Part shown: positions 23,576-31,597 of the stretch, piece by piece | Layout of the letters: every line of letters starts with the position of its first letter | Position numbering within the stretch: position 1 is the first letter of the stretch | Assembly: GCA_031551255.1 (NCBI GenBank) | Contig: JAVBNW010000135.1 | Coordinates: 1 to 36,567, forward strand | From: JAVBNW01 sp031551255 | GTDB lineage: Bacteria > Bacillota > Clostridia > Christensenellales > UBA1750 | Reading direction: 5' to 3' | Length of the DNA stretch: 36,567 bases | Program-made: the position numbers and the translations under genes | The notes under the pieces: model-generated | Told to the model about the DNA's origin: nothing | What the model saw: only the letters and a program-made list of their open reading frames with translations | Databases searched by the model: none

Positions 23576-23609
23576 ACGCGCACAACGAGCCGGGATGATG
23601 GGCGCGCCC

Positions 23610-24488
23610 TTAGACGAGCGCCTTCACCCACTGTTCCCGGCCGCCCGGCAAAAGGTCGACCATGGGAAGCTCGATCATGGTATAGCAGCCCGGGCGTTGG
23701 CGCGTAGCCGCGCGCGCGCAGGATACCATCACCTGCCCGGTCAGCGCCGGGTTGTCGATCGTCATGGTAAACGAAAAGCGCTGGTTATGCGTATCGCCCG
23801 ACACGCCGCTACGCTCGAGCTTGACGCCGTGCGCGGCGTTGAAAAGCTTGGATACGTCGTCCACACGGATCACATGCGTTTCGTCATGGGCAAAGTATGG
23901 GTCGGCCTTGATGGCGGCGGAAACCTCCTCAAGCCGGACGCCGCTCTCGAGCTGCACGTACACCATGCGCCGGTGGATGCTCTCCCCGGTGGGAATCGTC
24001 ATGGAAATCGCATCGGCTACGCCGGGAACCGCGCGCACCGCCACCGAATGGCCCATGGACATGCCCGGCCCGAAATTCGTATGAGTAATCCCCACCGGCG
24101 CGCAGGACATCAGCAGCGCGCGGATCACCGAATCGCTGCCCGGATCCCACCCGGCGGAGAGCACGGATACCGCGCCTCCCTTGGTAGCGGCGGAATCGAG
24201 CCTCGATCTGACGGCGGCAATTTCCGAGTGCATATCAAAGCTATCCACCGTGCTGATACCCGCAAGCAGGCATTTTTCGGCCGCCTCCGGCACCTGGCGC
24301 GACGGCAGGGCCAAGAGGGCCACATCTACCTTGCCCAGCTCCTCCACATGCGTAACGACCCGGTAGCCTTCCTCCACCGCTTCCTTGGTGCGGCGCACGA
24401 TGCCGGCAATCTCCATATCCTCCGCCCTGGCGGCGGCGGCTAATACCGAACGGCCGATATTTCCATAGCCAAATACCGCAATTCTCAT
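23610..24488 (-). CDS. ddh: meso-Diaminopimelate D-dehydrogenase
   Basis: A 292-aa NADPH-dependent enzyme that makes meso-diaminopimelate from tetrahydrodipicolinate and ammonia in one step, supplying lysine and peptidoglycan synthesis. Residues 1-12 are the Rossmann start MRIAVFGYGNIG. Further family blocks are LLALPSRQVPE, DSFDMHSEI, SAGWDPGSDSVIRALL, FGPGMSMGHSVAVRAVPGV and the C-terminal GGREQWVKALV. Two starts compete: ATG 24500 directly abuts the AAAGG ribosome site, so ATG 24488 (11 bases further) is preferred and fits family length. It is divergent from the small membrane protein at 24622. The dehydrogenase route is found in scattered Clostridia and bypasses the succinylase/acetylase pathways. 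Confidence 0.95.
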   Translation of the reverse strand: MRIAVFGYGNIGRSVLAAAARAEDMEIAGIVRRTKEAVEEGYRVVTHVEELGKVDVALLALPSRQVPEAAEKCLLAGISTVDSFDMHSEIAAVRSRLDSAATKGGAVSVLSAGWDPGSDSVIRALLMSCAPVGITHTNFGPGMSMGHSVAVRAVPGVADAISMTIPTGESIHRRMVYVQLESGVRLEEVSAAIKADPYFAHDETHVIRVDDVSKLFNAAHGVKLERSGVSGDTHNQRFSFTMTIDNPALTGQVMVSCARAATRQRPGCYTMIELPMVDLLPGGREQWVKALV

Positions 24489-24520
24489 TCTTGCTCTCAT
24501 CCTTTCTTCCCACGGCGCTT

Positions 24521-24550
24521 AGTATACCATTGCTGATATTTCCCATGCAA
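24521..24550 (-). promoter_or_regulatory. Promoter of meso-DAP dehydrogenase
   Basis: TTGCAT (24550-24545), 18-bp spacer, TATACT (24526-24521), 33 bases before the ATG. Confidence 0.65.
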
Positions 24551-24567
24551 ATTAAGCTTGAAAAAAC

Positions 24568-24596
24568 TTCCGCACGGGTTCATTCGGTGGTATACT
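24568..24596 (+). promoter_or_regulatory. Promoter of the 53-aa membrane protein gene
   Basis: Extended -10 TG-G-TATACT (24588-24596) with a weak -35 TTCCGC 17 bases upstream. It lies 26 bases before the ATG and diverges from the promoter of the dehydrogenase gene. Confidence 0.5.
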
Positions 24597-24621
24597 GGTT
24601 ACAAGTAGACGAGGAGGTACG

Positions 24622-24783
24622 ATGCCCATGCTTTCCGTCTTTGCGAGCGCCATCCCCCAGCACATTGCGGACCGGCTGAGTTTCTACCTGAACGGCGCCT
24701 TGATCTGCCTGGCCGGAGGGCTGGTGCTTTTGATCGCCGCCGTGATCGTGCTGAAGGTCCACAACCGGCGGGCCGATCGATAA
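24622..24783 (+). CDS. Small single-pass membrane protein (53 aa), unknown function
   Basis: A short frame with excellent signals: GAGGAGG four bases before ATG 24622 and a TATACT promoter. The product starts MPMLSVFASAIPQHIADRL, then has a continuous hydrophobic segment LNGALICLAGGLVLLIAAVIVLKV (about 24-47) and a basic tail HNRRADR, predicting a single membrane helix with the tail in the cytoplasm. No family recognised. It is monocistronic: a hairpin follows and the next genes are on the other strand. Confidence 0.7.
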   Translation: MPMLSVFASAIPQHIADRLSFYLNGALICLAGGLVLLIAAVIVLKVHNRRADR

Positions 24784-24811
24784 TATATACCCAATTTCCG
24801 GATGATCTCAC

Positions 24812-24843
24812 AAAAAAAGCGAGGCGGGCCATTGGCCCGCCTC
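24812..24843 (-). terminator. Intrinsic terminator for minus-strand transcripts
   Basis: GAGGCGGGCC (24821-24830), loop ATT, GGCCCGCCTC (24834-24843); seven A at 24812-24818 give a U tract on the minus strand. It would stop transcripts coming from the phosphoribosyltransferase gene and can also stall plus-strand readthrough from the 53-aa gene. Confidence 0.75.
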
Positions 24844-25102
24844 AGCGCGATGACAGCCTGCTGCTATTGTTTTGAAGGGGTTAGGATGAAGGCCGGTGAA
24901 CGAGAGCTTTGCATTCCCGGCAAGGACCCATGCCAAGGGAAAGGCAACAGGGCTGCGGGAAAGCATCCATCAGAAACCAAACCCAATCCGGACAGATCAC
25001 CAGCCGTCGCCGATGCAAGTCGCTGACGCGGCACGCCCGCCGGATTGCCTTGCGTATAGAGAAAGGCAATAAATAAAAAGCCAATAGAGGAATGACAACA
25101 TT
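24844..25102. other. Intergenic stretch without recognised features
   Basis: The gap between the terminator hairpin and the end of the phosphoribosyltransferase gene. Frames on both strands are open by chance, but they lack ribosome sites and family similarity. No repeat or promoter could be supported. Confidence 0.4.
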
Positions 25103-25630
25103 TCACATGTTTACTCCAATAAAAGAAACAAAGCCGGAATCGATCCACGACTTGGTACCATCGTTGTAATCTATGCCAATGGCTGCTAGGCCTGAAACTA
25201 CGCATTGCGCTTTTTCAAGCAACTCGATACAGCAGCGCATGGATGAGCCTGTTTCAATCCATTCATCAACGATCAGCACTCGCCTGCCGGCATCAAGGCT
25301 TCCCTTTTTTATCGCCAAAGTTTTCTCGGTTTTTGAGTAATCAAGGTATTTTGACGACAAAAGCCCGCTTTCCGGATACGGCAGTCTGCCGCCCTTTCTC
25401 AACGGAATGAACCCGATGTGCAAATCCCGCGCAAGGGCAACGCCTAGAATCCAGCCGATAGCTTCCGGCGATGCAATAAAATCAATTTTATCTGCGTATA
25501 AACCGGAAAAATACTTGACTATCTCAGAAAACAATGCATCGTTTGCAAAGAGGGGAAGAAGATCATATCTTCCAATACTGCCGTGAGGAATTGCGCTTTT
25601 TATTTTTTTTCTAAGCTCCTGCCGAATCAT
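25103..25630 (-). CDS. Adenine phosphoribosyltransferase-like protein (type I PRTase)
   Basis: A 175-aa type I phosphoribosyltransferase. FIASPEAIGWILGVALARDL matches the early substrate loop of Apt, FIPLRKGGRLPY follows, and RRVLIVDEWIETGSS (116-130) is the PRPP-binding loop. The consensus VDD is VDE here, a conservative but unusual change. The protein has the size of adenine PRTase, but ECF or nucleobase specificity is not provable. ATG 25630 is placed eight bases after AAAGGAG; GTG 25639 and ATG 25636 overlap or touch that site. AT-richer than the flanking operons. A TTGACA box with a poor -10 lies about 100 bases upstream. Confidence 0.8.
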   Translation of the reverse strand: MIRQELRKKIKSAIPHGSIGRYDLLPLFANDALFSEIVKYFSGLYADKIDFIASPEAIGWILGVALARDLHIGFIPLRKGGRLPYPESGLLSSKYLDYSKTEKTLAIKKGSLDAGRRVLIVDEWIETGSSMRCCIELLEKAQCVVSGLAAIGIDYNDGTKSWIDSGFVSFIGVNM

Positions 25631-25710
25631 GATCATCACTCCTTTCGGATCTTTAGAGCCGACATTCGCGAACTGAGGGGGGGGCCCCGCGCCCCAAGAA
25701 GGGACGGTAC

Positions 25711-25744
25711 ATGCAAGTCGTTTTTCGTTTCTTGCATCTTTTTT
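25711..25744 (+). terminator. Hairpin with T tract in the metA-PRTase gap
   Basis: ATGCAAG (25711-25717) and CTTGCAT (25731-25737) followed by CTTTTTT. It has terminator form on the plus strand, where no gene precedes it; on the minus strand it would lie in the leader of the phosphoribosyltransferase mRNA. Confidence 0.4.
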
Positions 25745-25769
25745 GCGCGGTTGCCTTTGTCAACAGTCC

Positions 25770-25802
25770 GAAGCGAGGCGGGCCGACGGCCCGCCTCGCT
25801 TC
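25770..25802 (-). terminator. 15-bp perfect hairpin downstream of metA
   Basis: GAAGCGAGGCGGGCC (25770-25784), loop GAC, GGCCCGCCTCGCTTC (25788-25802), 26 bases after the metA stop codon. Very stable but without a U tract. It shares the GCGAGGCGGGCC arm with the hairpin at 24820, about 950 bp away. Confidence 0.55.
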
Positions 25803-25828
25803 GTCAGCCAATGAAGGCCGCAATTGAT

Positions 25829-26746
25829 CTATCCGATCTTCATCAGATCGTAGGGCGTCTCCTGGTACACATGGTAGTTGAGCCAGTTGGCGAACAAAAG
25901 GTTCGAATGCGCCCTCCACGTAACCAGCGGCTCGCGGGACGCGTCGTCGTCCGGGAAATAGTGCGCGGGCACCGGCACGGGCAGGCCCTTGGCGATATCC
26001 CTCTCGTATTCGAGCTTGAGGGTTTCGGCGTCGTACTCGCCGTGCCCGGTTACGAACACGTGCTTGCCGTCGCGCGAGGCCGCCATGTACACCCCCGCCT
26101 CATCCGAAACGGCCAGCAGCCTTAGCTCTTGAACCTTTTCGATGTCCCCGGCGCGCACCTCGGTGTGGCGCGAATGCGGCGCGCAAAACCTGTCGTCAAA
26201 CCCCCGGACGATCGGCGCGGAGCGATCGAGCACCTTGTGCAGGTACACGCCCGAGCACTTCTTTTCAAGCGGATACTTGCGCACGCCGTAGCGATAGTAA
26301 AGCCCCGCCTGCGCCGCCCAACAGATGTAGAGCGTAGAGTAGACGTGCGTTGCCGCCCAGTCCATAATGCGGGTAAGCTCCGACCAGTAGCGCACCTCTT
26401 CAAACTCCAGTTGCTCCACCGGCGCGCCGGTGATTACCAGCCCGTCGAACTTCTGATCGCAGATTTCGTCAAACGTCTTATAAAACGCATCCAGATGTTC
26501 CGCCGCGGTGTTCTTGGAGCGGTGCGACGCCGTGCGCAGAAGCACCACCTCCACCTGCAGCGGCGTGTTGCCGATGATGCGTAAAAGCTGCGTTTCGGTT
26601 ACCTCTTTCGTGGGCATCAGGTTCAAAATGGCGATGCGTAACGGGCGGATATCCTGCGCGGAAGCCCGCGCCTCGTCCATCACGAAAATATTCTCGCTAT
26701 GCAGCGTAGAAACCGCCGGTAAGTTGTCGGGTACGCGAACGGGCAT
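25829..26746 (-). CDS. metA: Homoserine O-acetyltransferase (MetA family)
   Basis: A 305-aa cytosolic enzyme activating homoserine for methionine synthesis. Family residues fall at the canonical numbers: Lys47 in LNLMPTKEVTETQ, Cys142 (YICWAAQAG) as nucleophile, and His235/Glu237 in TGHGEYD. Residue 111 is Glu (GAPVEQLEF), the acetyl-CoA-type residue; succinyl-CoA enzymes such as that of E. coli have Gly. This predicts O-acetylhomoserine as product, which suits the adjacent metY. The start at 26746 has AGGAGGG upstream, overlapping the metY stop codon 11 bases away, so the two genes form one transcript. Residue 111 is the main but perhaps not the only determinant of acyl choice. Confidence 0.96.
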   Translation of the reverse strand: MPVRVPDNLPAVSTLHSENIFVMDEARASAQDIRPLRIAILNLMPTKEVTETQLLRIIGNTPLQVEVVLLRTASHRSKNTAAEHLDAFYKTFDEICDQKFDGLVITGAPVEQLEFEEVRYWSELTRIMDWAATHVYSTLYICWAAQAGLYYRYGVRKYPLEKKCSGVYLHKVLDRSAPIVRGFDDRFCAPHSRHTEVRAGDIEKVQELRLLAVSDEAGVYMAASRDGKHVFVTGHGEYDAETLKLEYERDIAKGLPVPVPAHYFPDDDASREPLVTWRAHSNLLFANWLNYHVYQETPYDLMKIG

Positions 26747-26757
26747 AGGGTTCCCTC

Positions 26758-28032
26758 CTACTTTTGCGAGGCGGTCAGCGCCTGCTCGAAATCCTCGATC
26801 ATATCGTCGATATGCTCCAGGCCCGCGGAGACGCGCACCATCCCCGGGCCGATGCCTCCGGCCTCGAGTTGCTCGTCGGTGAGCTGGGAATGCGTGGTCG
26901 TCGCGGGGTGGATCACCATGGAGCGCACATCGGCCACGTTGGCGACGTTTTTAAAGAGTTTGAGCGAATCGATGAACTTACCGCCAGCCGCCCTGCCGCC
27001 CTTGATGCCCACGGTAAAAATGCCTCCGCAGCCACGCGGCCAATCGCGCTCGGCCAGCGCTCTATACGGGCTGCCGGGCAACTCGGGGTAGTTCACATAT
27101 TCTACAGCGGGATGCTTGCTTAAGTAACCCGCCAAAGCGCGGGCATTTGCGGTATGCCGCTCCATGCGCAAGGAGAGCGTTTCCACGCCCTGTATGAGCA
27201 TAAAGGCGTTAAACGGAGATAGGCATGCGCCCAGATCCCTCATAATATCCACCCGCGCCCGGCCGATAAACGCCGCTTTGCCAAACAGTTGGGTATGCAC
27301 GGCATCGTGATAGCCCGGATCGGGCTCGGACAGCAGCGGAAATTTGCCGTTGGCCCAGGGAAAAGTTCCGCCGTCCACCAGAACGCCCCCCATGGTGGTA
27401 CCGTGACCGCCCAGGTACTTGGTGGCCGAGTGCAGCACGATATCCGCGCCGTGCTCAAGGGGTTTGAACAGATAAGGCGTGCAGAACGTCGCGTCCACCA
27501 ACAGCGGAATGCCCGCCTCGTGGGCTATAGCCGCAATCGCATCCACGTCGCACAGGTTAGAGGCCGGATTGCCGACCGCCTCCACCATCACCAGCCGGGT
27601 TTCCGGGCGTATCGCGGCGCGCAGGGCGCTAAGATCCGAAGTATTTACATAGGTGGTGGTGATGCCCAGCCGCGGAAACGTGTTGGAAAGCAGGTTGATC
27701 GTGCCCCCGTACAGCGTGGAGCCCGCCACGATGTGCTTACCGCCGTCCATCAACGTGGCAATCGCGCCGACTAAGGCCGCGTGGCCGCTGGAAAAGGCCA
27801 GCGCGCCGACGCCGCCTTCCAGAGCATTCATTTTCTCCTCGAAGATCGATACGGTGGGGTTGGTGATGCGGCTGTAAATGTTTCCCGATTTTTCCAAAGC
27901 GAAGATATCGGCGGCATCCTGCGTCGAATCAAAGCTATATGCCGCCGTCATATACAGCGGGGGCACAAAGGCCTTTGTCGTGGGGTCCGGCGTATATCCC
28001 GCCTGCACCTGAAGGGTCTCAAACCTTGGCAT
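26758..28032 (-). CDS. metY: O-acetylhomoserine sulfhydrylase (aminocarboxypropyltransferase)
   Basis: A 424-aa PLP enzyme of the Cys/Met metabolism family. It joins O-acetylhomoserine and sulfide to homocysteine. Characteristic blocks: FETLQVQAGYTPDPTTKAFVPPLYMTAAY, YSRITNPTVSIFEEKMNALEGG, AFSSGHAAL, and HSATKYLGGHG with the PLP-binding lysine; late SMVIHPATTTHSQLT is specific to the sulfhydrylase/gamma-synthase group. Length is typical. The ribosome site is weak (AAAGGATGG about ten bases upstream). It is 137 bases after pheA; that gap holds the palindrome GGGGCGCGCCCC (28115-28126) and a possible -10 TATATT, so a separate promoter for metY-metA is possible. No SAM riboswitch or T-box seen in the gap. 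Confidence 0.96.
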   Translation of the reverse strand: MPRFETLQVQAGYTPDPTTKAFVPPLYMTAAYSFDSTQDAADIFALEKSGNIYSRITNPTVSIFEEKMNALEGGVGALAFSSGHAALVGAIATLMDGGKHIVAGSTLYGGTINLLSNTFPRLGITTTYVNTSDLSALRAAIRPETRLVMVEAVGNPASNLCDVDAIAAIAHEAGIPLLVDATFCTPYLFKPLEHGADIVLHSATKYLGGHGTTMGGVLVDGGTFPWANGKFPLLSEPDPGYHDAVHTQLFGKAAFIGRARVDIMRDLGACLSPFNAFMLIQGVETLSLRMERHTANARALAGYLSKHPAVEYVNYPELPGSPYRALAERDWPRGCGGIFTVGIKGGRAAGGKFIDSLKLFKNVANVADVRSMVIHPATTTHSQLTDEQLEAGGIGPGMVRVSAGLEHIDDMIEDFEQALTASQK

Positions 28033-28169
28033 ACTTCATCCATCCTTTATCGCAATATAGGTTTTCGATCGACAGTTGTGGAAGCCGAGCTGGCGGATCC
28101 CTCCCCCGGGCCTTGGGGCGCGCCCCGAACGACGCGCAAGGTGCCGGAAGGCAACTGCGTCGAGCGCGG

Positions 28170-29282
28170 TCATGCCCCCTTATACGCTCCGAGCACTTCA
28201 AAGTACTCGCATGCATTCGCGGCGTGCGCAAGCGTCTCGCGCATGCGCATTTCACACCACCCGCCTTCGATATCGGCAAAGAAGCGATAACCGCCGCTCC
28301 TGTCCGGCTGCGATAGAATGCGCGCGATATTCAGCCCCGCGCCGGAGAACGCGAGCAGCACGTCGGCCAGCGCGCCCGCATGGTGGTGGGTAACAAAGGT
28401 GACGACCACGCGGTCGGCATCTTCTCCCGCCACGGGCTGCGCCGCGATGCCGATAAAGCGCGTGAACGCATGTTTGGCATCTTGAATGCCGGGACATAAG
28501 ACCTCGAGGCCATAAAGCTTCGCCGCTTCGGCGGAACCTATCGCCGCGAGCGAGGGATCCGCGTTGCGCGCGACCGTTTCGGCGGCAACGGCGGTATTGG
28601 AAGAGGGTACAGCGGCAAGGCCCCGCTTGCGCAGGAACGTCCTACACTGTGCAAGCGCCTCGGAGTGGGAAAGCACGGATACTATATCACCCAACTGCGC
28701 GCCGGGAACGGTTAACAAGCATTGTTCGACGGGCAGGGCCAACTCCCCTGCTAAAAAACACCGCTGTTGCCGGATAAGTTCATAAACCTCGCGCACGACG
28801 CCGGAAACGGTGTTTTCGGCGGGCACGACCCCCGCATCCGCCGCGCCGGAAACGACGGCTTCGAACACGTCCTCAAACGTCTCAAACGCAATAGGCTGCG
28901 CACTCGAATATAGTTTGCATGCCGCGGCATGAGAAAACGCGCCGGGAACACCTTGGTATGCTACGGTTTGCGGCTGGATCGGCGGCTCAAATTTAGGAAA
29001 GAAGAAATCGTTTCCGCTTAAAAGCGCCCTTTGATGTGCCTTGGAAAGCGCCATCAGCGAGCGGCTGAGCGCCGCGGCCTCGCCTGCACAGCGTTCCCCC
29101 CCGCGCGATCTCGCGCGCGCTACAACCTCTTCTTCCCGCGCGGCGTCGAATACCGGCAGATTTTCTTCCCGCTTAATGTCTGCCACTTGTTCCGCTACGC
29201 GCATGCGGTCGACAAACAACCCGATCATCTTTTCGTCGATCGAATCGATCTGCGCCCGCAGCGCCGTCAACTTTTCATTCAC
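28170..29282 (-). CDS. pheA: Bifunctional chorismate mutase/prephenate dehydratase (P-protein)
   Basis: A 370-aa enzyme catalysing chorismate to prephenate to phenylpyruvate, the committed steps to phenylalanine. Residues 1-88 form an AroQ-type chorismate mutase (LRAQIDSIDEKMIGLFVDRM, then IKREENLPV). Residues 106-285 are the dehydratase, with PAENTVSGVV and the catalytic TRF at 274-276. Residues about 292-370 are an ACT regulatory domain that keeps GAL (303-305), but where Phe-inhibited enzymes have ESRP it reads LSQP (323-326). The start is GTG 29282, overlapping the end of aroC by eight bases (GTGAATGA), so translation is coupled. Altered feedback control by phenylalanine is possible. Confidence 0.97.
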   Translation of the reverse strand: MNEKLTALRAQIDSIDEKMIGLFVDRMRVAEQVADIKREENLPVFDAAREEEVVARARSRGGERCAGEAAALSRSLMALSKAHQRALLSGNDFFFPKFEPPIQPQTVAYQGVPGAFSHAAACKLYSSAQPIAFETFEDVFEAVVSGAADAGVVPAENTVSGVVREVYELIRQQRCFLAGELALPVEQCLLTVPGAQLGDIVSVLSHSEALAQCRTFLRKRGLAAVPSSNTAVAAETVARNADPSLAAIGSAEAAKLYGLEVLCPGIQDAKHAFTRFIGIAAQPVAGEDADRVVVTFVTHHHAGALADVLLAFSGAGLNIARILSQPDRSGGYRFFADIEGGWCEMRMRETLAHAANACEYFEVLGAYKGA

Positions 29283-30348
29283 GGTACATGCCCCCTATCA
29301 ACAAAAGATCCATAAGAACGATGGCCGCCGCTGCCTCCACCACCGGCACCGCGCGCGGAGCGATGCACGGATCGTGCCGCCCCTTTCCCTGCACCACAGC
29401 TTCCCTGTCCGGCGGAAGGATTACCGTGCGCTGCGAAAGCGCGATGGTAGGGGTTGGCTTGATCGCCACGGAAAACAGCAGCGGCATGCCGTTGGAAATG
29501 CCACCGTCCGCGCCGCCCATCCGGTTGGTTTCGTGGCGCACCCGGCCGCCGTTCAGCGCCATAGCGTCGTTTGCCTGCGAGCCACGCAGCCTCGAAAGCG
29601 CAAATCCTGCGCCGAACTGCACGCCCTTTACCGCGGGAATGGAGAACAGCGCGCGAGCGAGCGAGCTTTCTACGGAGCCGAAAAACGGCTCACCCGCACC
29701 CGGTGGCGCCCCCAACGCCGCGCATTCGATCTCGCCGCCGACGGAATCTCCCGCGCGCTTTGCCGCCTCAATTTCACGCAGCATCGCATCGGCATGCCCG
29801 CGCGTCTGAACGGGAAAATCGGACAGCAAACTCAAATCCGGCGCAATGGGATCGAAGCCCGGCGCCGTTGCGTCGCCTATGCGCGTCAGATGCGCGCCGA
29901 CAAAAATCCCCTTAAGCGCAAGCGCCTGAATGCACAGCCCGCCCGCCGCGCACAACGCCCCGGTGAGCCTGCCGGAGAACCGCCCTCCGCCCGAGCGCTC
30001 GGCAAGACCCGCGTACTTGACGTATGCCGGGTAATCCGCGTGCGAAGGCCGCGCGGGCAGTTGCGCATAATCGCCCGACCGCGCGTCGCGGTTGGCAATG
30101 CTAATGGCGATCGGCGCGCCGGTTGTAATCCCCTGGGCCGACAGGCCGGATTGGATGATGGGCTCGTCGTCTTCTTTGCGCGCCGTCGCATGCGCACCGC
30201 TGCCCGGCGCGCGCCGCGCAAGGAACGAACGTAGGGTTTCGATGTTCACAGGAATGCCTGCGGGCAAACCCGACACCACGCAGCCGACGCACGGCCCGTG
30301 CGACTCGCCGAAAATCGTCACCTGCATTAGCGTTCCTAGCGTATCCAC
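29275..30348 (-). CDS. aroC: Chorismate synthase
   Basis: A 357-aa flavin-dependent lyase producing chorismate from 5-enolpyruvylshikimate-3-phosphate, the last shikimate step. Diagnostic motifs: GESHG (14-18), ERSGGGRFSGRLTG, MGGADGGISNGMPL and the C-terminal GRHDPCIAPRAVPV. The start is GTG 30348 with GGAGGGG nine bases upstream, made by the end of aroA; the gap to aroA is only four bases. Full length for the family. Confidence 0.98.
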   Translation of the reverse strand: MDTLGTLMQVTIFGESHGPCVGCVVSGLPAGIPVNIETLRSFLARRAPGSGAHATARKEDDEPIIQSGLSAQGITTGAPIAISIANRDARSGDYAQLPARPSHADYPAYVKYAGLAERSGGGRFSGRLTGALCAAGGLCIQALALKGIFVGAHLTRIGDATAPGFDPIAPDLSLLSDFPVQTRGHADAMLREIEAAKRAGDSVGGEIECAALGAPPGAGEPFFGSVESSLARALFSIPAVKGVQFGAGFALSRLRGSQANDAMALNGGRVRHETNRMGGADGGISNGMPLLFSVAIKPTPTIALSQRTVILPPDREAVVQGKGRHDPCIAPRAVPVVEAAAAIVLMDLLLIGGMYRE

Positions 30349-30352
30349 GCGA

Positions 30353-31597
30353 TCACCCCTCCCATTCTACTCTGCCGCCAAGGCCTATGAAATCTTCAAA
30401 AAACGCGGGATACGACTTGGCAACGCAATCCGCGCCCAGAACCCGGCTCGGCCCCATCGCCTTTGTCGCCGCCACCGCTGCCGCCATCGCGATGCGATGG
30501 TCGCCCTGCGCGTCCACATCTCCTCCGCGCAGAGGTATGCCGCGGATGGAAATCCCGTCCTCGGTTTCCGACGCAATGCCGCCGAGCCCCTCGATCATGG
30601 CGCAAAGCGCGGCCAGCCGGTCGGATTCCTTATCGCGAAGCCGCGCTGCTCCGGCGATCTTCGTAAGCCCGCGCGCATGGCATGCGGCGGCGGCGATGGC
30701 CGGCACGAGATCGGGGCAATCCGAGGCGTCAAAGCGTCCGCCGCTCAAAGGGGCGGGCAGCGCCCTCGCCGCGCCCTGCGCATACTCCACCGACGCGCCC
30801 ATTCGCGCGAGCCAGCGCACCGCGGCCGCATCGGCCTGTGCGCTCGCCTCGGGCAGGTTTTCCACCCGCACCCCCGCCCCGACCGCGCCCGCCGCCAGCC
30901 AGAAAGCACCCGCCGACCAATCGCCGGGAACCGAGGCTACGCCGGATTGATAGTACCCACCGGCCCTCCAAACGCCACCATCCGGCAATGGCTCCGCACC
31001 AAACCTCTTCATAGCGCGCACGGTCATGTCGATATAGGGTTTCGACGCCGCTTTCCCTTCCACAGCCACGCTCGCACCTTCCCCGAGCAGCGGCAGCGCG
31101 AGCAGCAGGCCGCTTACATACTGCGAACTTACACTTCCATCGACCGCATACGCTCCGGTGTCGATCTTGCCGCTTGCACAAATCTCGCCTCCCTGTACAT
31201 TGATCGCGGCGCCGTGCTCCGTAAGGACGCGCAGCAACGGCTCGCTGGGCCTCTTCATCAGCCTGCCCGCGCCAGCGAACACATATTCTCCCCCGACGGT
31301 GAGCGCCACCGGAAGAAGAAACCTGAGCGTGGAGCCACTTTCTCCGCACTCCAGCCTGACAGAAGTAGGCCTCAGAGGGCCGGTTACCCGCGCGTCGTCT
31401 CCCTGCCACTCGATCTTGGCGCCCATCGCCGTAAGGCAGCGCGCCGTAGCGGCGGTGTCGTCACAGCGGGCGGCGTTATCGATACGGGATGTCCCCTCGG
31501 CCAGGGCCGCGCAAATCAGCGCACGGTGCGTCTCACTCTTGGAGCCGGGGGCTTTCACGACGCCGCGCAGCGCGCGCGGGTAAATGATTACATTCAC
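30353..31597 (-). CDS. aroA: 3-Phosphoshikimate 1-carboxyvinyltransferase (EPSP synthase)
   Basis: A 414-aa enzyme transferring the enolpyruvyl group of PEP to shikimate-3-phosphate. It has KAPGSKSETHRAL with the PEP-site lysine near the N-terminus, CGESGSTLRFLLP, SSQYVSGLLLALP, DCPDLVPAIA, RLRDKESDRL and DHRIAMA. The frame opens at 31660, but GTG 31597 is favoured: it overlaps the aroB stop as GTGA and lies eight bases after AAGGAG. ATG 31603, two codons upstream, is only two bases after that site. The overlap implies coupled translation. Confidence 0.97.
   Translation of the reverse strand: MNVIIYPRALRGVVKAPGSKSETHRALICAALAEGTSRIDNAARCDDTAATARCLTAMGAKIEWQGDDARVTGPLRPTSVRLECGESGSTLRFLLPVALTVGGEYVFAGAGRLMKRPSEPLLRVLTEHGAAINVQGGEICASGKIDTGAYAVDGSVSSQYVSGLLLALPLLGEGASVAVEGKAASKPYIDMTVRAMKRFGAEPLPDGGVWRAGGYYQSGVASVPGDWSAGAFWLAAGAVGAGVRVENLPEASAQADAAAVRWLARMGASVEYAQGAARALPAPLSGGRFDASDCPDLVPAIAAAACHARGLTKIAGAARLRDKESDRLAALCAMIEGLGGIASETEDGISIRGIPLRGGDVDAQGDHRIAMAAAVAATKAMGPSRVLGADCVAKSYPAFFEDFIGLGGRVEWEG

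Noticed and set aside
24802..25026. 74-codon plus-strand frame after the 53-aa gene
   Set aside because: It begins just before the A tract of a terminator hairpin, lacks a ribosome site and reads as low-complexity Arg/Gly/Pro without family signals.
28033..28169. SAM riboswitch or T-box before metY
   Set aside because: Only a GC palindrome and weak promoter-like bases are present; none of the conserved riboswitch blocks is visible.
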